Of a DNA stretch of 64,000 bases, positions 33,408 through 40,961 are shown piece by piece. The position numbers were made by a program, and so were the translations under genes. The stretch comes from UBA5195 sp034432755 (GTDB lineage Bacteria; Chloroflexota; Anaerolineae; Anaerolineales; Villigracilaceae). Under the pieces are notes generated by a model. It was not told where the DNA came from. It saw only the letters and a list, made by a program, of their open reading frames with translations, and ran no database searches. Numbering within the stretch: position 1 is the stretch's first letter; every line of letters begins with the position of its first letter. The stretch spans positions 5,114 through 69,113 of the forward strand of contig DAOUBQ010000098.1 of the NCBI GenBank assembly GCA_034432755.1, in the 5' to 3' direction.

Positions 33408-35300
33408 ATGGAAACTCATCGCATCCAATTACCTTCCAACTCCGGAGAACGCCGGACGGATACGGGCCAACTCCAGCCTGGCACCAATCTGGTCAATCGC
33501 TATTTGATTCAAGAGGTGATTGGCGTCGGCGGCATGGGTTCTGTTTATCGCGCCCGCGACTTGCATTTTCCCAATGTCGTGAAACTGGTTGCGGTAAAAG
33601 AAATGATTAACCAAGCCCCAGACCCGCTTGTGCGCCAAACAATCGTGCAAAACTTTGAGCGTGAGGCGAATATCCTGGCGACACTCTCCCATCCGTCCAT
33701 TCCGCGCATTTATGATTACTTTACGCTGGACAATCGTTCTTACCTGGTGGAGGAGTTCGTCAATGGCCGCGACTTGGAAGTGTTGCTGAACCAAACCGAG
33801 GGTTTCCTGCTCGAAGAACAGGTGCTGGATTGGGCCATCCAACTGTGCGAAGTGTTGTCTTACCTGCACAGCCACAAACCTGACCCTATCGTCTTCCGCG
33901 ACATGAAACCATCCAACGTGATGGTGAACCAATATAACCATATCGTACTGGTAGATTTTGGGATTGCAAAACCCTTCCAGACCGGCCAAAAGGGAACGAT
34001 GATTGGGACGGAGGGCTATTCACCGCCGGAGCAGTATCGCGGCGAGGCCAATGTTCAGGCCGATATTTACGCACTAGGGGCCACGCTCCACCATCTACTG
34101 ACACGGCGCGACCCGCGCCTGGAAGCGCCATTCTCTTTTGCTGAGCGCCCCATCCGAAAAATCAACCCGAATGTCTCGGTGGAAGTGGAGACGGTTATCA
34201 ATACGGCGCTGCAATACAACGTCGAAGACCGATTCAAGAGCATTGACGACTTCAAGCAGTCCCTGATCAGCGCCGGGCGCAAAACCGGTCTCTTGAATCG
34301 CGTCAGCTCTAAGTCAACCTCAGCGGTGATGATGCCTTCAGAGGGCATCAAGCCGGTTTGGGCATTTCAGTGCGAAGACGAAGTGCGCGGCACACCCCTG
34401 GTTTACAACGGGTTTGTTTATACAGGCTGCTATGATAATAACTTGTACGCGTTGAGCGCTGCCAGCGGTGAGTTCCAATGGAAATATGCTGCCGAAGGTG
34501 GGATTGTCAGCCGACCCGCCGTGGCCGATGATACGATTTTCTTTGGCTCCGAAGATAAACGAATTCATGCAGTCAGCGCCCGGTCTGGAAAGCTGGTCTG
34601 GATGTATTACACCGAGGGGCCAATACGCTCTTCAGGGCGTATCGCTGATGGGCATCTATTCATCGGCTCTGATGACGGCTTTTTTCACGCGATAAACATT
34701 AACACAGGGCGCGCCGTCTGGAGTTTGGATATTGGCAATGAAATTCGCTCGACGCCTTTTGTCACCAATGAAATGATTTACTTTGGCACGGAGGGTGGCG
34801 AGTTATTGTGCATTGACTTTCGCGGCCAGGTCAAATGGCGATTTAAAGCGAAGCGGGCAATTACATCTTCTCCTTGGGTGCAGGAAAATGTTGTCTTTGT
34901 CAACTCGCTGGATGGCTTCCTGTATGCGGTAGATGCCAAATCGGGCTGGATGTTGTGGCGCTTCCGCATGGAAAAACCATCTATCGTCTCCCCTGCCATA
35001 GCCGACACCCTGGTGTTTACCGGCTCGGCAGATGGACACATCTACGCCGTCGATGCGAGGAGCGCCAAGGAAATTTGGCGGTTCAAAACCAATCACCAGG
35101 TAAACAGCTCTCCGGTTGTTTATAAAGATGCCATTTATATCGGCTCCGTTGATAATCACCTCTATTGTCTCGAATATCGAACCGGTCGCTTGCGTTGGAA
35201 GTTCGAAACCAAAGGCCCGATTGTTGGCACGCCAACGGTGTTTGATGACATTGTGTATGTAGGTTCAAACGACCATTTCGTCTACGCGCTGCTGGCCTAA
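33408..35300 (+). CDS. Ser/Thr protein kinase with C-terminal PQQ-like beta-propeller
   Basis: 630 residues. The Hanks-type kinase domain (about 32-290) has the Gly-rich loop GVGGMGSVY, Lys64 in VAVKE, the catalytic Asp in VFRDMKPSN, and DFGIAK. The C-terminal half (about 305-630) repeats a unit of about 40 residues roughly seven to eight times with GxVYxGxxDxxLYALxAxxGxxxWxF character, a PQQ-type propeller. No transmembrane helix is seen between the two parts, so the propeller should face the cytosol and may sense a ligand or act as a scaffold. First gene of a signalling operon with PP2C and FHA partners. Confidence 0.92.
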   Translation: METHRIQLPSNSGERRTDTGQLQPGTNLVNRYLIQEVIGVGGMGSVYRARDLHFPNVVKLVAVKEMINQAPDPLVRQTIVQNFEREANILATLSHPSIPRIYDYFTLDNRSYLVEEFVNGRDLEVLLNQTEGFLLEEQVLDWAIQLCEVLSYLHSHKPDPIVFRDMKPSNVMVNQYNHIVLVDFGIAKPFQTGQKGTMIGTEGYSPPEQYRGEANVQADIYALGATLHHLLTRRDPRLEAPFSFAERPIRKINPNVSVEVETVINTALQYNVEDRFKSIDDFKQSLISAGRKTGLLNRVSSKSTSAVMMPSEGIKPVWAFQCEDEVRGTPLVYNGFVYTGCYDNNLYALSAASGEFQWKYAAEGGIVSRPAVADDTIFFGSEDKRIHAVSARSGKLVWMYYTEGPIRSSGRIADGHLFIGSDDGFFHAININTGRAVWSLDIGNEIRSTPFVTNEMIYFGTEGGELLCIDFRGQVKWRFKAKRAITSSPWVQENVVFVNSLDGFLYAVDAKSGWMLWRFRMEKPSIVSPAIADTLVFTGSADGHIYAVDARSAKEIWRFKTNHQVNSSPVVYKDAIYIGSVDNHLYCLEYRTGRLRWKFETKGPIVGTPTVFDDIVYVGSNDHFVYALLA

Positions 35301-35338
35301 GCGTTATGCAAAATCACTCAACCAAGGAGATTCTTGTG

Positions 35339-36250
35339 ATGGACTTCTTTCGCAAGATATTTGGAAAAAAAGACACAGATGGAAAACCTTCTGTTGCTGG
35401 TGAAAACGTAGTGACAGCCCCACTCTCAGAAGTGCAGTTGCAGACGATTAAGTCGATGGCATTCAATCGCTATGAACCGCCGCAACTGCTGGTAGCGAGC
35501 GGTCAATCGGTTGGCCGCCAGCGCGAATTGAACGAGGACAGCCTGTTTTCCCTTACGACCACCGTTGCCGGGAACAACAGCAACCCGCCGTTCGGCCTGT
35601 TTATCATCGCCGATGGCATGGGCGGTCACCAATACGGCGAAGTCGCCAGCAACGTGGCGATTCGGACGATTTCTGGCTATGTGCTGAAGAAATTTCACAA
35701 CACTTTATTTAACCTGCCGCCCTTGCCGTTGGACGAGTCGCTGCAAGAAATTGCCCAGTCTGCCATGATGGAAGCCCAGCGCGCCGTCTTGCGCGAAGCG
35801 CCCGGGTCCGGTACAACCGTCACCGCTGCGCTGGTACTGGGACAACAATTAACCATCTCTCATGTAGGCGACAGCCGCGCTTACCTGCTCTATAACGAAC
35901 AACGCATGGAAGCCATCACCCGCGACCACTCCTTGGTGCGGCGGCTAGAGGAACTGGGGCAAATTACCTCGGCCGAAGCAGCAGTCCATCCGCAGCGCAA
36001 TGTCCTGTATCGCGCGCTGGGGCAAGGCGAAACCCTCGAGCCAGATGTGGTCACGACCCCCTTGCCGGTGGGCGGCTACCTGCTCTTGTGCAGCGATGGC
36101 CTGTGGGGCGTCGTTCCTGAAGATGAAATCCGAAAAATTATCTACGAAGCGCCAACCATCCAGCGTGCCTGCCAGAACCTGATTTCGGCTGCCAATGGCG
36201 CCGGCGGCCCCGATAACATCAGCGCGATTTTGGTGCAACTGCTTGCTTAA
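35339..36250 (+). CDS. PP2C-type Ser/Thr phosphatase of the kinase operon
   Basis: 303 residues. A short basic N-terminus (MDFFRKIFGKKD) and linker precede the catalytic domain (about 55-300). Metal motifs: RQRELNEDSLF, IADGMGGHQYGE, CSDGLWGVVPED, GGPDNISAILVQL. It presumably reverses the phosphorylation done by the kinase 38 bp upstream. The ATG at 35339 has AAGGAGA 8 nt before it, better than the ATG at 35306. The J-domain/VWA gene follows after 8 bp. Confidence 0.93.
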   Translation: MDFFRKIFGKKDTDGKPSVAGENVVTAPLSEVQLQTIKSMAFNRYEPPQLLVASGQSVGRQRELNEDSLFSLTTTVAGNNSNPPFGLFIIADGMGGHQYGEVASNVAIRTISGYVLKKFHNTLFNLPPLPLDESLQEIAQSAMMEAQRAVLREAPGSGTTVTAALVLGQQLTISHVGDSRAYLLYNEQRMEAITRDHSLVRRLEELGQITSAEAAVHPQRNVLYRALGQGETLEPDVVTTPLPVGGYLLLCSDGLWGVVPEDEIRKIIYEAPTIQRACQNLISAANGAGGPDNISAILVQLLA

Positions 36251-36258
36251 AGTCGGTT

Positions 36259-37737
36259 ATGTCTAAGCGGCCTGATTTCTATGCTTTACTCGGTCTTTTG
36301 CGCTCTGCCACGCAGGAAGAAATCCGGCGCGCATATTACAAGGCCGCCAAACGTCTGCATCCCGATACCAATCAGGCGCCCGGCGAAACCGAGTTATTCC
36401 TGGATATACAACAAGCCTACCAGGTGCTTTCAGACCCAGCGAGGCGTTCCTCTTATGACGCAATGCTCGGCCCAGAACAAACGCTGCCATCCCTGGTGAA
36501 TCAGCGCATCCTGTTAAGCCGCAAAGAAATTTCTCGCCTGCGCGAACCCCAATTGATTTATGTCCTGCTCGACCTCATCCCCAGTGAAGAACAGAAAAAA
36601 GCCGTAGCCGGCGTGCCGCTTAATCTCTGCCTGGTTTTAGATTGCTCCACATCCATGAAAGGCGAAAGGCTAGACACAGTCAAAGCGACGACCGTTCAGA
36701 TTATTCGTAAACTCAAGCCGCAAGATATCTTCTCCGTCATCGCCTTCAATGACCGGGCCGAGGTCGTCATCCCAGCCACACGCCAACAGGGCAGCACGCA
36801 CAAACTCGAAACAAAAATCCAGATGCTTCAGACCGGCGGGGGAACGGAGATTTTCAAGGGACTGGAGGCCGGGTTTGAGGAAATTCGGCGCTACGCCAAC
36901 CCAAACACCCTCAGCCACATTATCCTGCTGACCGATGGACGCACCTATGGAGATGAGCAGCAGTGCTACGACCTGGCGAAACGAGCTGCCGAACACGGAA
37001 TCGGAATCAGCGGGCTGGGAATTGGAAGCGGCTGGAATGACATCTTCCTGGACCAATTGGCCTCATCCACCGGCGGAACCGCCATGTATGTTTCCCAACC
37101 CAAAGACATCGAACGCTTGCTGAACGAGAAATTTACTCATCTCTCAAAAACCTTTGCCGAAAATGTTGTTCTCGATTTCCAACCAGCGAAGGGCGTTTCG
37201 GTCAGTTACGCATTCCGACTCCAACCCGAGTCTGCACCACTGGGAAAAGAAACGCCCCTGCCGCTCGGCCCTATTTTGCAGGATTGGCCACTCTCGGTGC
37301 TGATAGAATTCCTCATCCAGCCCATTGACCCTGGGCAAGATTCTATCGAACTCATTGACGGCAAACTCGAAATTTCAGCCGCGTCTCTCAATACAATTTT
37401 TTTGCCCGTACCGATTAATCTGGTTGTGCCAGTCCGGGAAACCATCACCCCTGAACCACCCCCGCCAGCGCTGGTGCAGGCCCTCTCGAAATTAACCCTT
37501 TACCGTCTCCAAGAAAAAGCACGCGCCGATGTCAATGCCGGTAACTACGAGAAAGCCACCGAACACCTGCAGCGGATGGCAACCCACATGCTGGCACAAG
37601 GCGAACGCAGCATGGCAAAAACCATTATGCTCGAAATCGAAAACATCGAAAAAGAGAAAAAGTTTTCAGAAACCGGGGAGAAACAAATCAAGTACGGAAC
37701 AAGGGCGCTTTTACTGCCCGGGGAGCGAAAATCATGA
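36259..37737 (+). CDS. J-domain/VWA-domain fusion protein
   Basis: 492 residues. Residues 5-70 form a J-domain with the HPD tripeptide (His34-Asp36), which stimulates DnaK ATPase. A linker leads to a VWA domain (about 95-300) with an intact MIDAS: Asp128-X-Ser130-X-Ser132 (LVLDCSTSMKG), GGGTEIFKGL and ILLTDGRTYG. C-terminal to that are a beta-rich region and a helical tail (about 400-475). The link of a J-domain to VWA is uncommon and suggests chaperone recruitment to a phosphorylated or metal-bridged partner. Next gene overlaps by 4 bp (ATGA). Confidence 0.88.
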   Translation: MSKRPDFYALLGLLRSATQEEIRRAYYKAAKRLHPDTNQAPGETELFLDIQQAYQVLSDPARRSSYDAMLGPEQTLPSLVNQRILLSRKEISRLREPQLIYVLLDLIPSEEQKKAVAGVPLNLCLVLDCSTSMKGERLDTVKATTVQIIRKLKPQDIFSVIAFNDRAEVVIPATRQQGSTHKLETKIQMLQTGGGTEIFKGLEAGFEEIRRYANPNTLSHIILLTDGRTYGDEQQCYDLAKRAAEHGIGISGLGIGSGWNDIFLDQLASSTGGTAMYVSQPKDIERLLNEKFTHLSKTFAENVVLDFQPAKGVSVSYAFRLQPESAPLGKETPLPLGPILQDWPLSVLIEFLIQPIDPGQDSIELIDGKLEISAASLNTIFLPVPINLVVPVRETITPEPPPPALVQALSKLTLYRLQEKARADVNAGNYEKATEHLQRMATHMLAQGERSMAKTIMLEIENIEKEKKFSETGEKQIKYGTRALLLPGERKS

Positions 37738-38225
37738 TAGTGTGTCCGAATTGTAAACACCAGGAAGCGGATGGTTCCATTTTTTGCAGCGAATGTGGAA
37801 TGCAACTCATCCAATATACGCCAGGAGAAACCCAACGATTTAATACGCCAACCAGTGAGTTGGCAAGCATCCCCACGCCCGATGCCCCCCCGCAAAGCCC
37901 AGCCTGGATTTCCCTGCACTTGCTCGAAAGCGGCCAAATCCTGCCGGTTTCAGATCGAATCGAATTTACAATGGGGCGCGTCAGCGAAAACCAGCCCATC
38001 ATGCCAGATATCGACCTCTCGCCCTTCAAAGCCTTTGACAACGGCGTATCACGCTTGCACGCCGTCATCCGCAACCATTCTGGCAATATCATCATCATGG
38101 ACCTTGGCTCCTCCAATGGAACGTATATCAACGGCACCCGCATTGTGCCAAACATCGAACAACCCCTGCGGCACGGTGATATCGTCGCACTTGGCAAACT
38201 CAAAATGCAGGTCGTCTTATCGTAA
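37734..38225 (+). CDS. Zinc-ribbon/FHA domain protein
   Basis: 163 residues. Cys4, Cys7, Cys18 and Cys21 (CPNC and CSEC) make an N-terminal zinc ribbon. A Pro/Thr linker with threonines (QRFNTPTSELASIPTPD) follows, a plausible kinase target. The FHA domain (about 70-160) has FTMGRVSE, the phosphothreonine-binding GVSRLHAVI, and DLGSSNGTYING. It would read Thr phosphorylation made by the operon's kinase. It overlaps the J/VWA gene by 4 bp, so translation is coupled. Confidence 0.92.
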   Translation: MIVCPNCKHQEADGSIFCSECGMQLIQYTPGETQRFNTPTSELASIPTPDAPPQSPAWISLHLLESGQILPVSDRIEFTMGRVSENQPIMPDIDLSPFKAFDNGVSRLHAVIRNHSGNIIIMDLGSSNGTYINGTRIVPNIEQPLRHGDIVALGKLKMQVVLS

Positions 38226-38234
38226 AGGTGCCCC

Positions 38235-38477
38235 ATGCCCACCATCCTGATTCACATTTTGAACGAAGACCCCATCTTGGGCGAAGTGAACGAACTGCCT
38301 GCCCCCACCGACCAGATTATCACGGTCAAAAACCCCCGCCGCCGCGACGGAAAAGACTTGCACTACCTCCAGGCCAACGTCACCGAAGTCATCTGGCCAA
38401 TGGTGCGAATTGCTTTCATAGAAATTATTCCCGGCGAGGAAGAAGAAGAAATCATCGGCTTTGTGAGGGAGAAGTAA
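38235..38477 (+). CDS. Conserved-looking 80-aa protein of unknown function in signalling operon
   Basis: 80 residues, mostly beta-strand in character (TILIHILNEDP, QIITVKNPRRRDGK, RIAFIEIIPGEEEEE) and acidic near the end. AAAGGTG lies 6 nt before the ATG. It is 9 bp after the FHA gene and 1 bp before the response regulator, so it is firmly inside the operon. No family is recognised. Confidence 0.75.
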   Translation: MPTILIHILNEDPILGEVNELPAPTDQIITVKNPRRRDGKDLHYLQANVTEVIWPMVRIAFIEIIPGEEEEEIIGFVREK

Positions 38478-38478
38478 C

Positions 38479-39204
38479 ATGCCTGACGAAATAGAAAGAC
38501 GCAAAATCCTGGTTGTAGACGACGAAGAGCGCATGGTACGATTCATCCGCCTGAACCTGGAACATGACGGCTTCCAAGTCAGCGAAGCCTTCAATGGCCG
38601 CCAGGCCATACAAAAACTGCGCGATGTCAACCCCGACTTAATTCTGCTGGATGTGATGATGCCCGACCTAGATGGATTCGAGGTACTGGAGATGGTACGT
38701 GAAATCAGCAACGTACCAGTCATTATGCTAACCGCCAAAGGCGAAGAAGATGACCGGGTACGCGGCCTCGAACTGGGCGCGGATGATTACGTCACCAAGC
38801 CATTCAGCCCGCGCGAACTGGTCAGCCGCGTTCGGGCAGTGTTGCGCCGTACTGAGAGCGCAAGCGGCTCAATGCACGGGCTCATCGAAATTGATGAACG
38901 CTTGAAAATTGATTTCGACCGCCGCGAAGTCTGGCTGGAGGGTAAAATCGTCAAACTACGCCCCACTGAATACCGCCTGCTCTTCCACCTCGTTCAGAAT
39001 GCAGGCTGGGTGGTATCACATGACCAGTTGCTTGCCAAAGTTTGGGGCTATGAATACCGCGACGAACCGCACTATGTGCGCCTTTACATCAACTACCTGC
39101 GCCAGAAACTAGAAAAAGACGCCGCCAACCCCAAATACATCCTCACCGAGCGCGGGGTGGGCTATCGCTTCATCGACTTCCGGCGGCAAGGAAAAATTTC
39201 TTAA
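38479..39204 (+). CDS. OmpR/PhoB-family response regulator
   Basis: 241 residues. Receiver domain (about 8-125): acidic pair in LVVDDEER, phospho-acceptor Asp in LILLDVMMPDLDG, Thr in IMLTAKGEE and Lys in DDYVTKPFSP. Winged-helix DNA-binding domain (about 140-235): LRPTEYRLLFHLVQNAGWVV, then YVRLYINYLRQKLE and GVGYRF. No histidine kinase gene is adjacent; it is 1 bp from the 80-aa gene and may respond to the operon's Ser/Thr kinase or to an orphan sensor. A palindromic terminator follows. Confidence 0.95.
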   Translation: MPDEIERRKILVVDDEERMVRFIRLNLEHDGFQVSEAFNGRQAIQKLRDVNPDLILLDVMMPDLDGFEVLEMVREISNVPVIMLTAKGEEDDRVRGLELGADDYVTKPFSPRELVSRVRAVLRRTESASGSMHGLIEIDERLKIDFDRREVWLEGKIVKLRPTEYRLLFHLVQNAGWVVSHDQLLAKVWGYEYRDEPHYVRLYINYLRQKLEKDAANPKYILTERGVGYRFIDFRRQGKIS

Positions 39205-39245
39205 ACGCTCACCAGTTTCAGCCCAGCCAGTTTTAATGGAAAATT

Positions 39246-39284
39246 TATACAGAGCTTGCGTTTTTCTAACGCAGGCTCTGTATA
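39246..39284 (+). terminator. Terminator at the end of the kinase-to-regulator operon
   Basis: Stem TATACAGAGC and TGCGTT pairing with AACGCA and GCTCTGTATA, loop TTTCT, then TTTC. Nearly perfect over 16 pairs with one unpaired base on each arm. Confidence 0.75.
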
Positions 39285-39338
39285 TTTCAGCATGTAAAAA
39301 CACTCAACCTTCAAATACAGAAAGGAGATGTAAACACC

Positions 39339-39776
39339 ATGTCCAATCTTATTCGTTGGGAACCCATGCGCGAGATGATGACCTTGCGCGAAGCAATGGA
39401 CCGCCTGTTTGACGATGCTTTTACCCGCCCCATCAGCCTCAACAATTGGGGCATGCCGGCCATTGACATGTACCAGACCGATGACAAAGTGGTGGTAAAA
39501 GCCGCCTTGCCGGGTCTGAGCGCCGAAGATGTCCAAATCTCGGTAACTGGCGAAATCCTAACCCTGAAAGGTGAATTCCGCCAGGATGACGAGGTAAAAG
39601 AAGCCAGCTATCAACTTAAAGAACGCCGCTATGGTTCATTCGAACGCAGCATCATGCTGCCCACCGAAGTAGAAACCGACAAAGCCAAAGCTGAATTCCA
39701 GAACGGCGTCCTCACCATCAGCCTGCCCAAAGCAGAAGCCGTCAAACCGCGCACCATCACCGTCAAAGCCAAATAA
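39339..39776 (+). CDS. Small heat shock protein, Hsp20/alpha-crystallin
   Basis: 145 residues. The alpha-crystallin domain (about 40-140) includes DKVVVKAALPGLSAEDVQIS and the closing GVLTISLPKAE. It holds unfolding proteins in an ATP-independent way. A strong AAAGGAGATG ribosome site precedes the ATG. The zinc-ribbon gene follows after 17 bp. No CIRCE operator is seen upstream. Confidence 0.95.
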   Translation: MSNLIRWEPMREMMTLREAMDRLFDDAFTRPISLNNWGMPAIDMYQTDDKVVVKAALPGLSAEDVQISVTGEILTLKGEFRQDDEVKEASYQLKERRYGSFERSIMLPTEVETDKAKAEFQNGVLTISLPKAEAVKPRTITVKAK

Positions 39777-39793
39777 ATTCAACCGGAGCCTGT

Positions 39794-40006
39794 ATGCCGC
39801 TCTATGACTTTGCCTGCACCGAATGTGGCACAAAATTTGAAAAGCAACTTCCCTTTTCGGGCAGCCAGCATGACGTGATTTGCCCCAAAGGACACCGCGC
39901 CGTTCGGCGAATCTATGTCCCGCCACAAGTGGTCTTCAAAGGCAACGGATGGTACATCACCGACCACCGCACAGCAAGTCCGGCAGGCTCCACAACAAGT
40001 GAATAA
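39794..40006 (+). CDS. FmdB-type zinc-ribbon protein
   Basis: 70 residues. The start MPLYDFACTECGTKFEK and the second pair (CPKGH) form the zinc ribbon seen in the FmdB putative regulatory family, followed by the usual GNGWYITDHR-type tail. Molecular role is not established for the family. Co-transcribed with hsp20. Confidence 0.88.
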   Translation: MPLYDFACTECGTKFEKQLPFSGSQHDVICPKGHRAVRRIYVPPQVVFKGNGWYITDHRTASPAGSTTSE

Positions 40007-40024
40007 CCAACCTGCTTGTTTTCT

Positions 40025-40058
40025 GTTGCGCCCGCAGTTCAACTGCGGGCGCAACTTT
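40025..40058 (+). terminator. Terminator of hsp20/zinc-ribbon operon
   Basis: Perfect 15-bp arms GTTGCGCCCGCAGTT / AACTGCGGGCGCAAC around a single C (effective loop of about 5), followed by TTT. Confidence 0.85.
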
Positions 40059-40133
40059 ATCAGACGGCAGCATAACACGCCTTTCTTGAAGTCATAAGTT
40101 TTCCCCCGCCCCAATCCCTCGCCTTCCGCGCGG

Positions 40134-40190
40134 CTCATCCTGAACATCTTGTCTTTTTTAGCCTGAAACCAGACTTTGAGAAGGCCATCA
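40134..40190 (-). repeat. Dispersed intergenic repeat, family A (inverted partial copy)
   Basis: Read on the minus strand it gives GGCCTTCTCAAAGTCTGG, then TTTCAGGCTAAAAAAGACA and GATGTTCAGGATGAG, the same module order as copies at 18154 and 27411. Confidence 0.6.
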
Positions 40191-40208
40191 GCCGCATAAT
40201 TTTTGCCC

Positions 40209-40237
40209 TTGCCATTTGAAAATCTCTCGACTATACT
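40209..40237 (+). promoter_or_regulatory. Candidate promoter of NarL-type regulator
   Basis: TTGCCA (40209-40214), 17-bp spacer, TATACT (40232-40237), 35 bp before the ATG. Confidence 0.5.
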
Positions 40238-40271
40238 CTTTCACCTGACAAAACGAGGAGAGATTCAATCC

Positions 40272-40931
40272 ATGACAAAACAGCGAATTGTGCTGGTGGA
40301 CGACCATGAAGTAGTACGACTGGGACTGAAAGCCCTGCTGGAACGCCATCCTAACTTTGAAGTCGTTGGAGAGGCCGCCTCGGCACGCGAAGCGCTTGAG
40401 TTGGTCGGCTCCTTGCAACCAGATGTGGTGGTCATGGACATTCGCCTGCCTGGCACTTCGGGCATCGAAGCCTGCGAAGAAATCGTCCAGCGATTCCCCG
40501 ATACCAAAGTGCTGATGCTAACCTCCTACGCCGAGGATGAAATGCTCTTTTCGGCCATTCGCGCTGGGGCATCGGGTTACGTCCTCAAGCAAATTGGCGG
40601 CGAGGAACTGGTGCGCGCCCTCGAAGCGGTAGGGCGCGGCGAAGCCCTGCTCGACCCGGCTGTTACCCAGCGCGTCTTTCAAGAAGTGCGCAAAGCCGTC
40701 AAAGAAGAAGAAGCCTCAGCCTTTTCACACCTCAGCCAACAAGAAAAACACGTCCTGCTGCTCGTTTCCGAAGGCAAAACCAACCGTGAAATTGCCAAAG
40801 CCCTCTTCTTGGGCGAAGGCACAGTGCGTAACTACGTCAGCAGCATTCTCTCCAAGCTGGGAGTCAACAATCGCGCCGAAGCCGCTGCCTATGCGGTGGA
40901 ACACAACCTGCGGGAATACACCCAACCCTGA
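40272..40931 (+). CDS. NarL/FixJ-family response regulator
   Basis: 219 residues. Receiver: LVDDHEVVRLGLKALL, Asp in VVVMDIRLPGTSG, Thr/Ser in LMLTSYAED, Lys in GYVLKQIGGEE. LuxR-type helix-turn-helix: LSQQEKHVLLLVSEGKTN, then REIAKALFLGEGTVRNYV and SSILSKLGVNNRAEAA. GAGGAG lies about 13 nt before the ATG at 40272. No sensor kinase lies nearby. Closely resembles DevR/LiaR-type regulators. Confidence 0.94.
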   Translation: MTKQRIVLVDDHEVVRLGLKALLERHPNFEVVGEAASAREALELVGSLQPDVVVMDIRLPGTSGIEACEEIVQRFPDTKVLMLTSYAEDEMLFSAIRAGASGYVLKQIGGEELVRALEAVGRGEALLDPAVTQRVFQEVRKAVKEEEASAFSHLSQQEKHVLLLVSEGKTNREIAKALFLGEGTVRNYVSSILSKLGVNNRAEAAAYAVEHNLREYTQP

Positions 40932-40961
40932 ACCCCGGCGCGCTTTTCTTGTCTTCCCCCT

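Noticed and set aside
33408..38225. Anti-phage or TerY-P type system
   Set aside because: Kinase, PP2C and VWA are present, but no Ter genes, nuclease, or other effector is seen, so the label is not justified; kept as a signalling operon.
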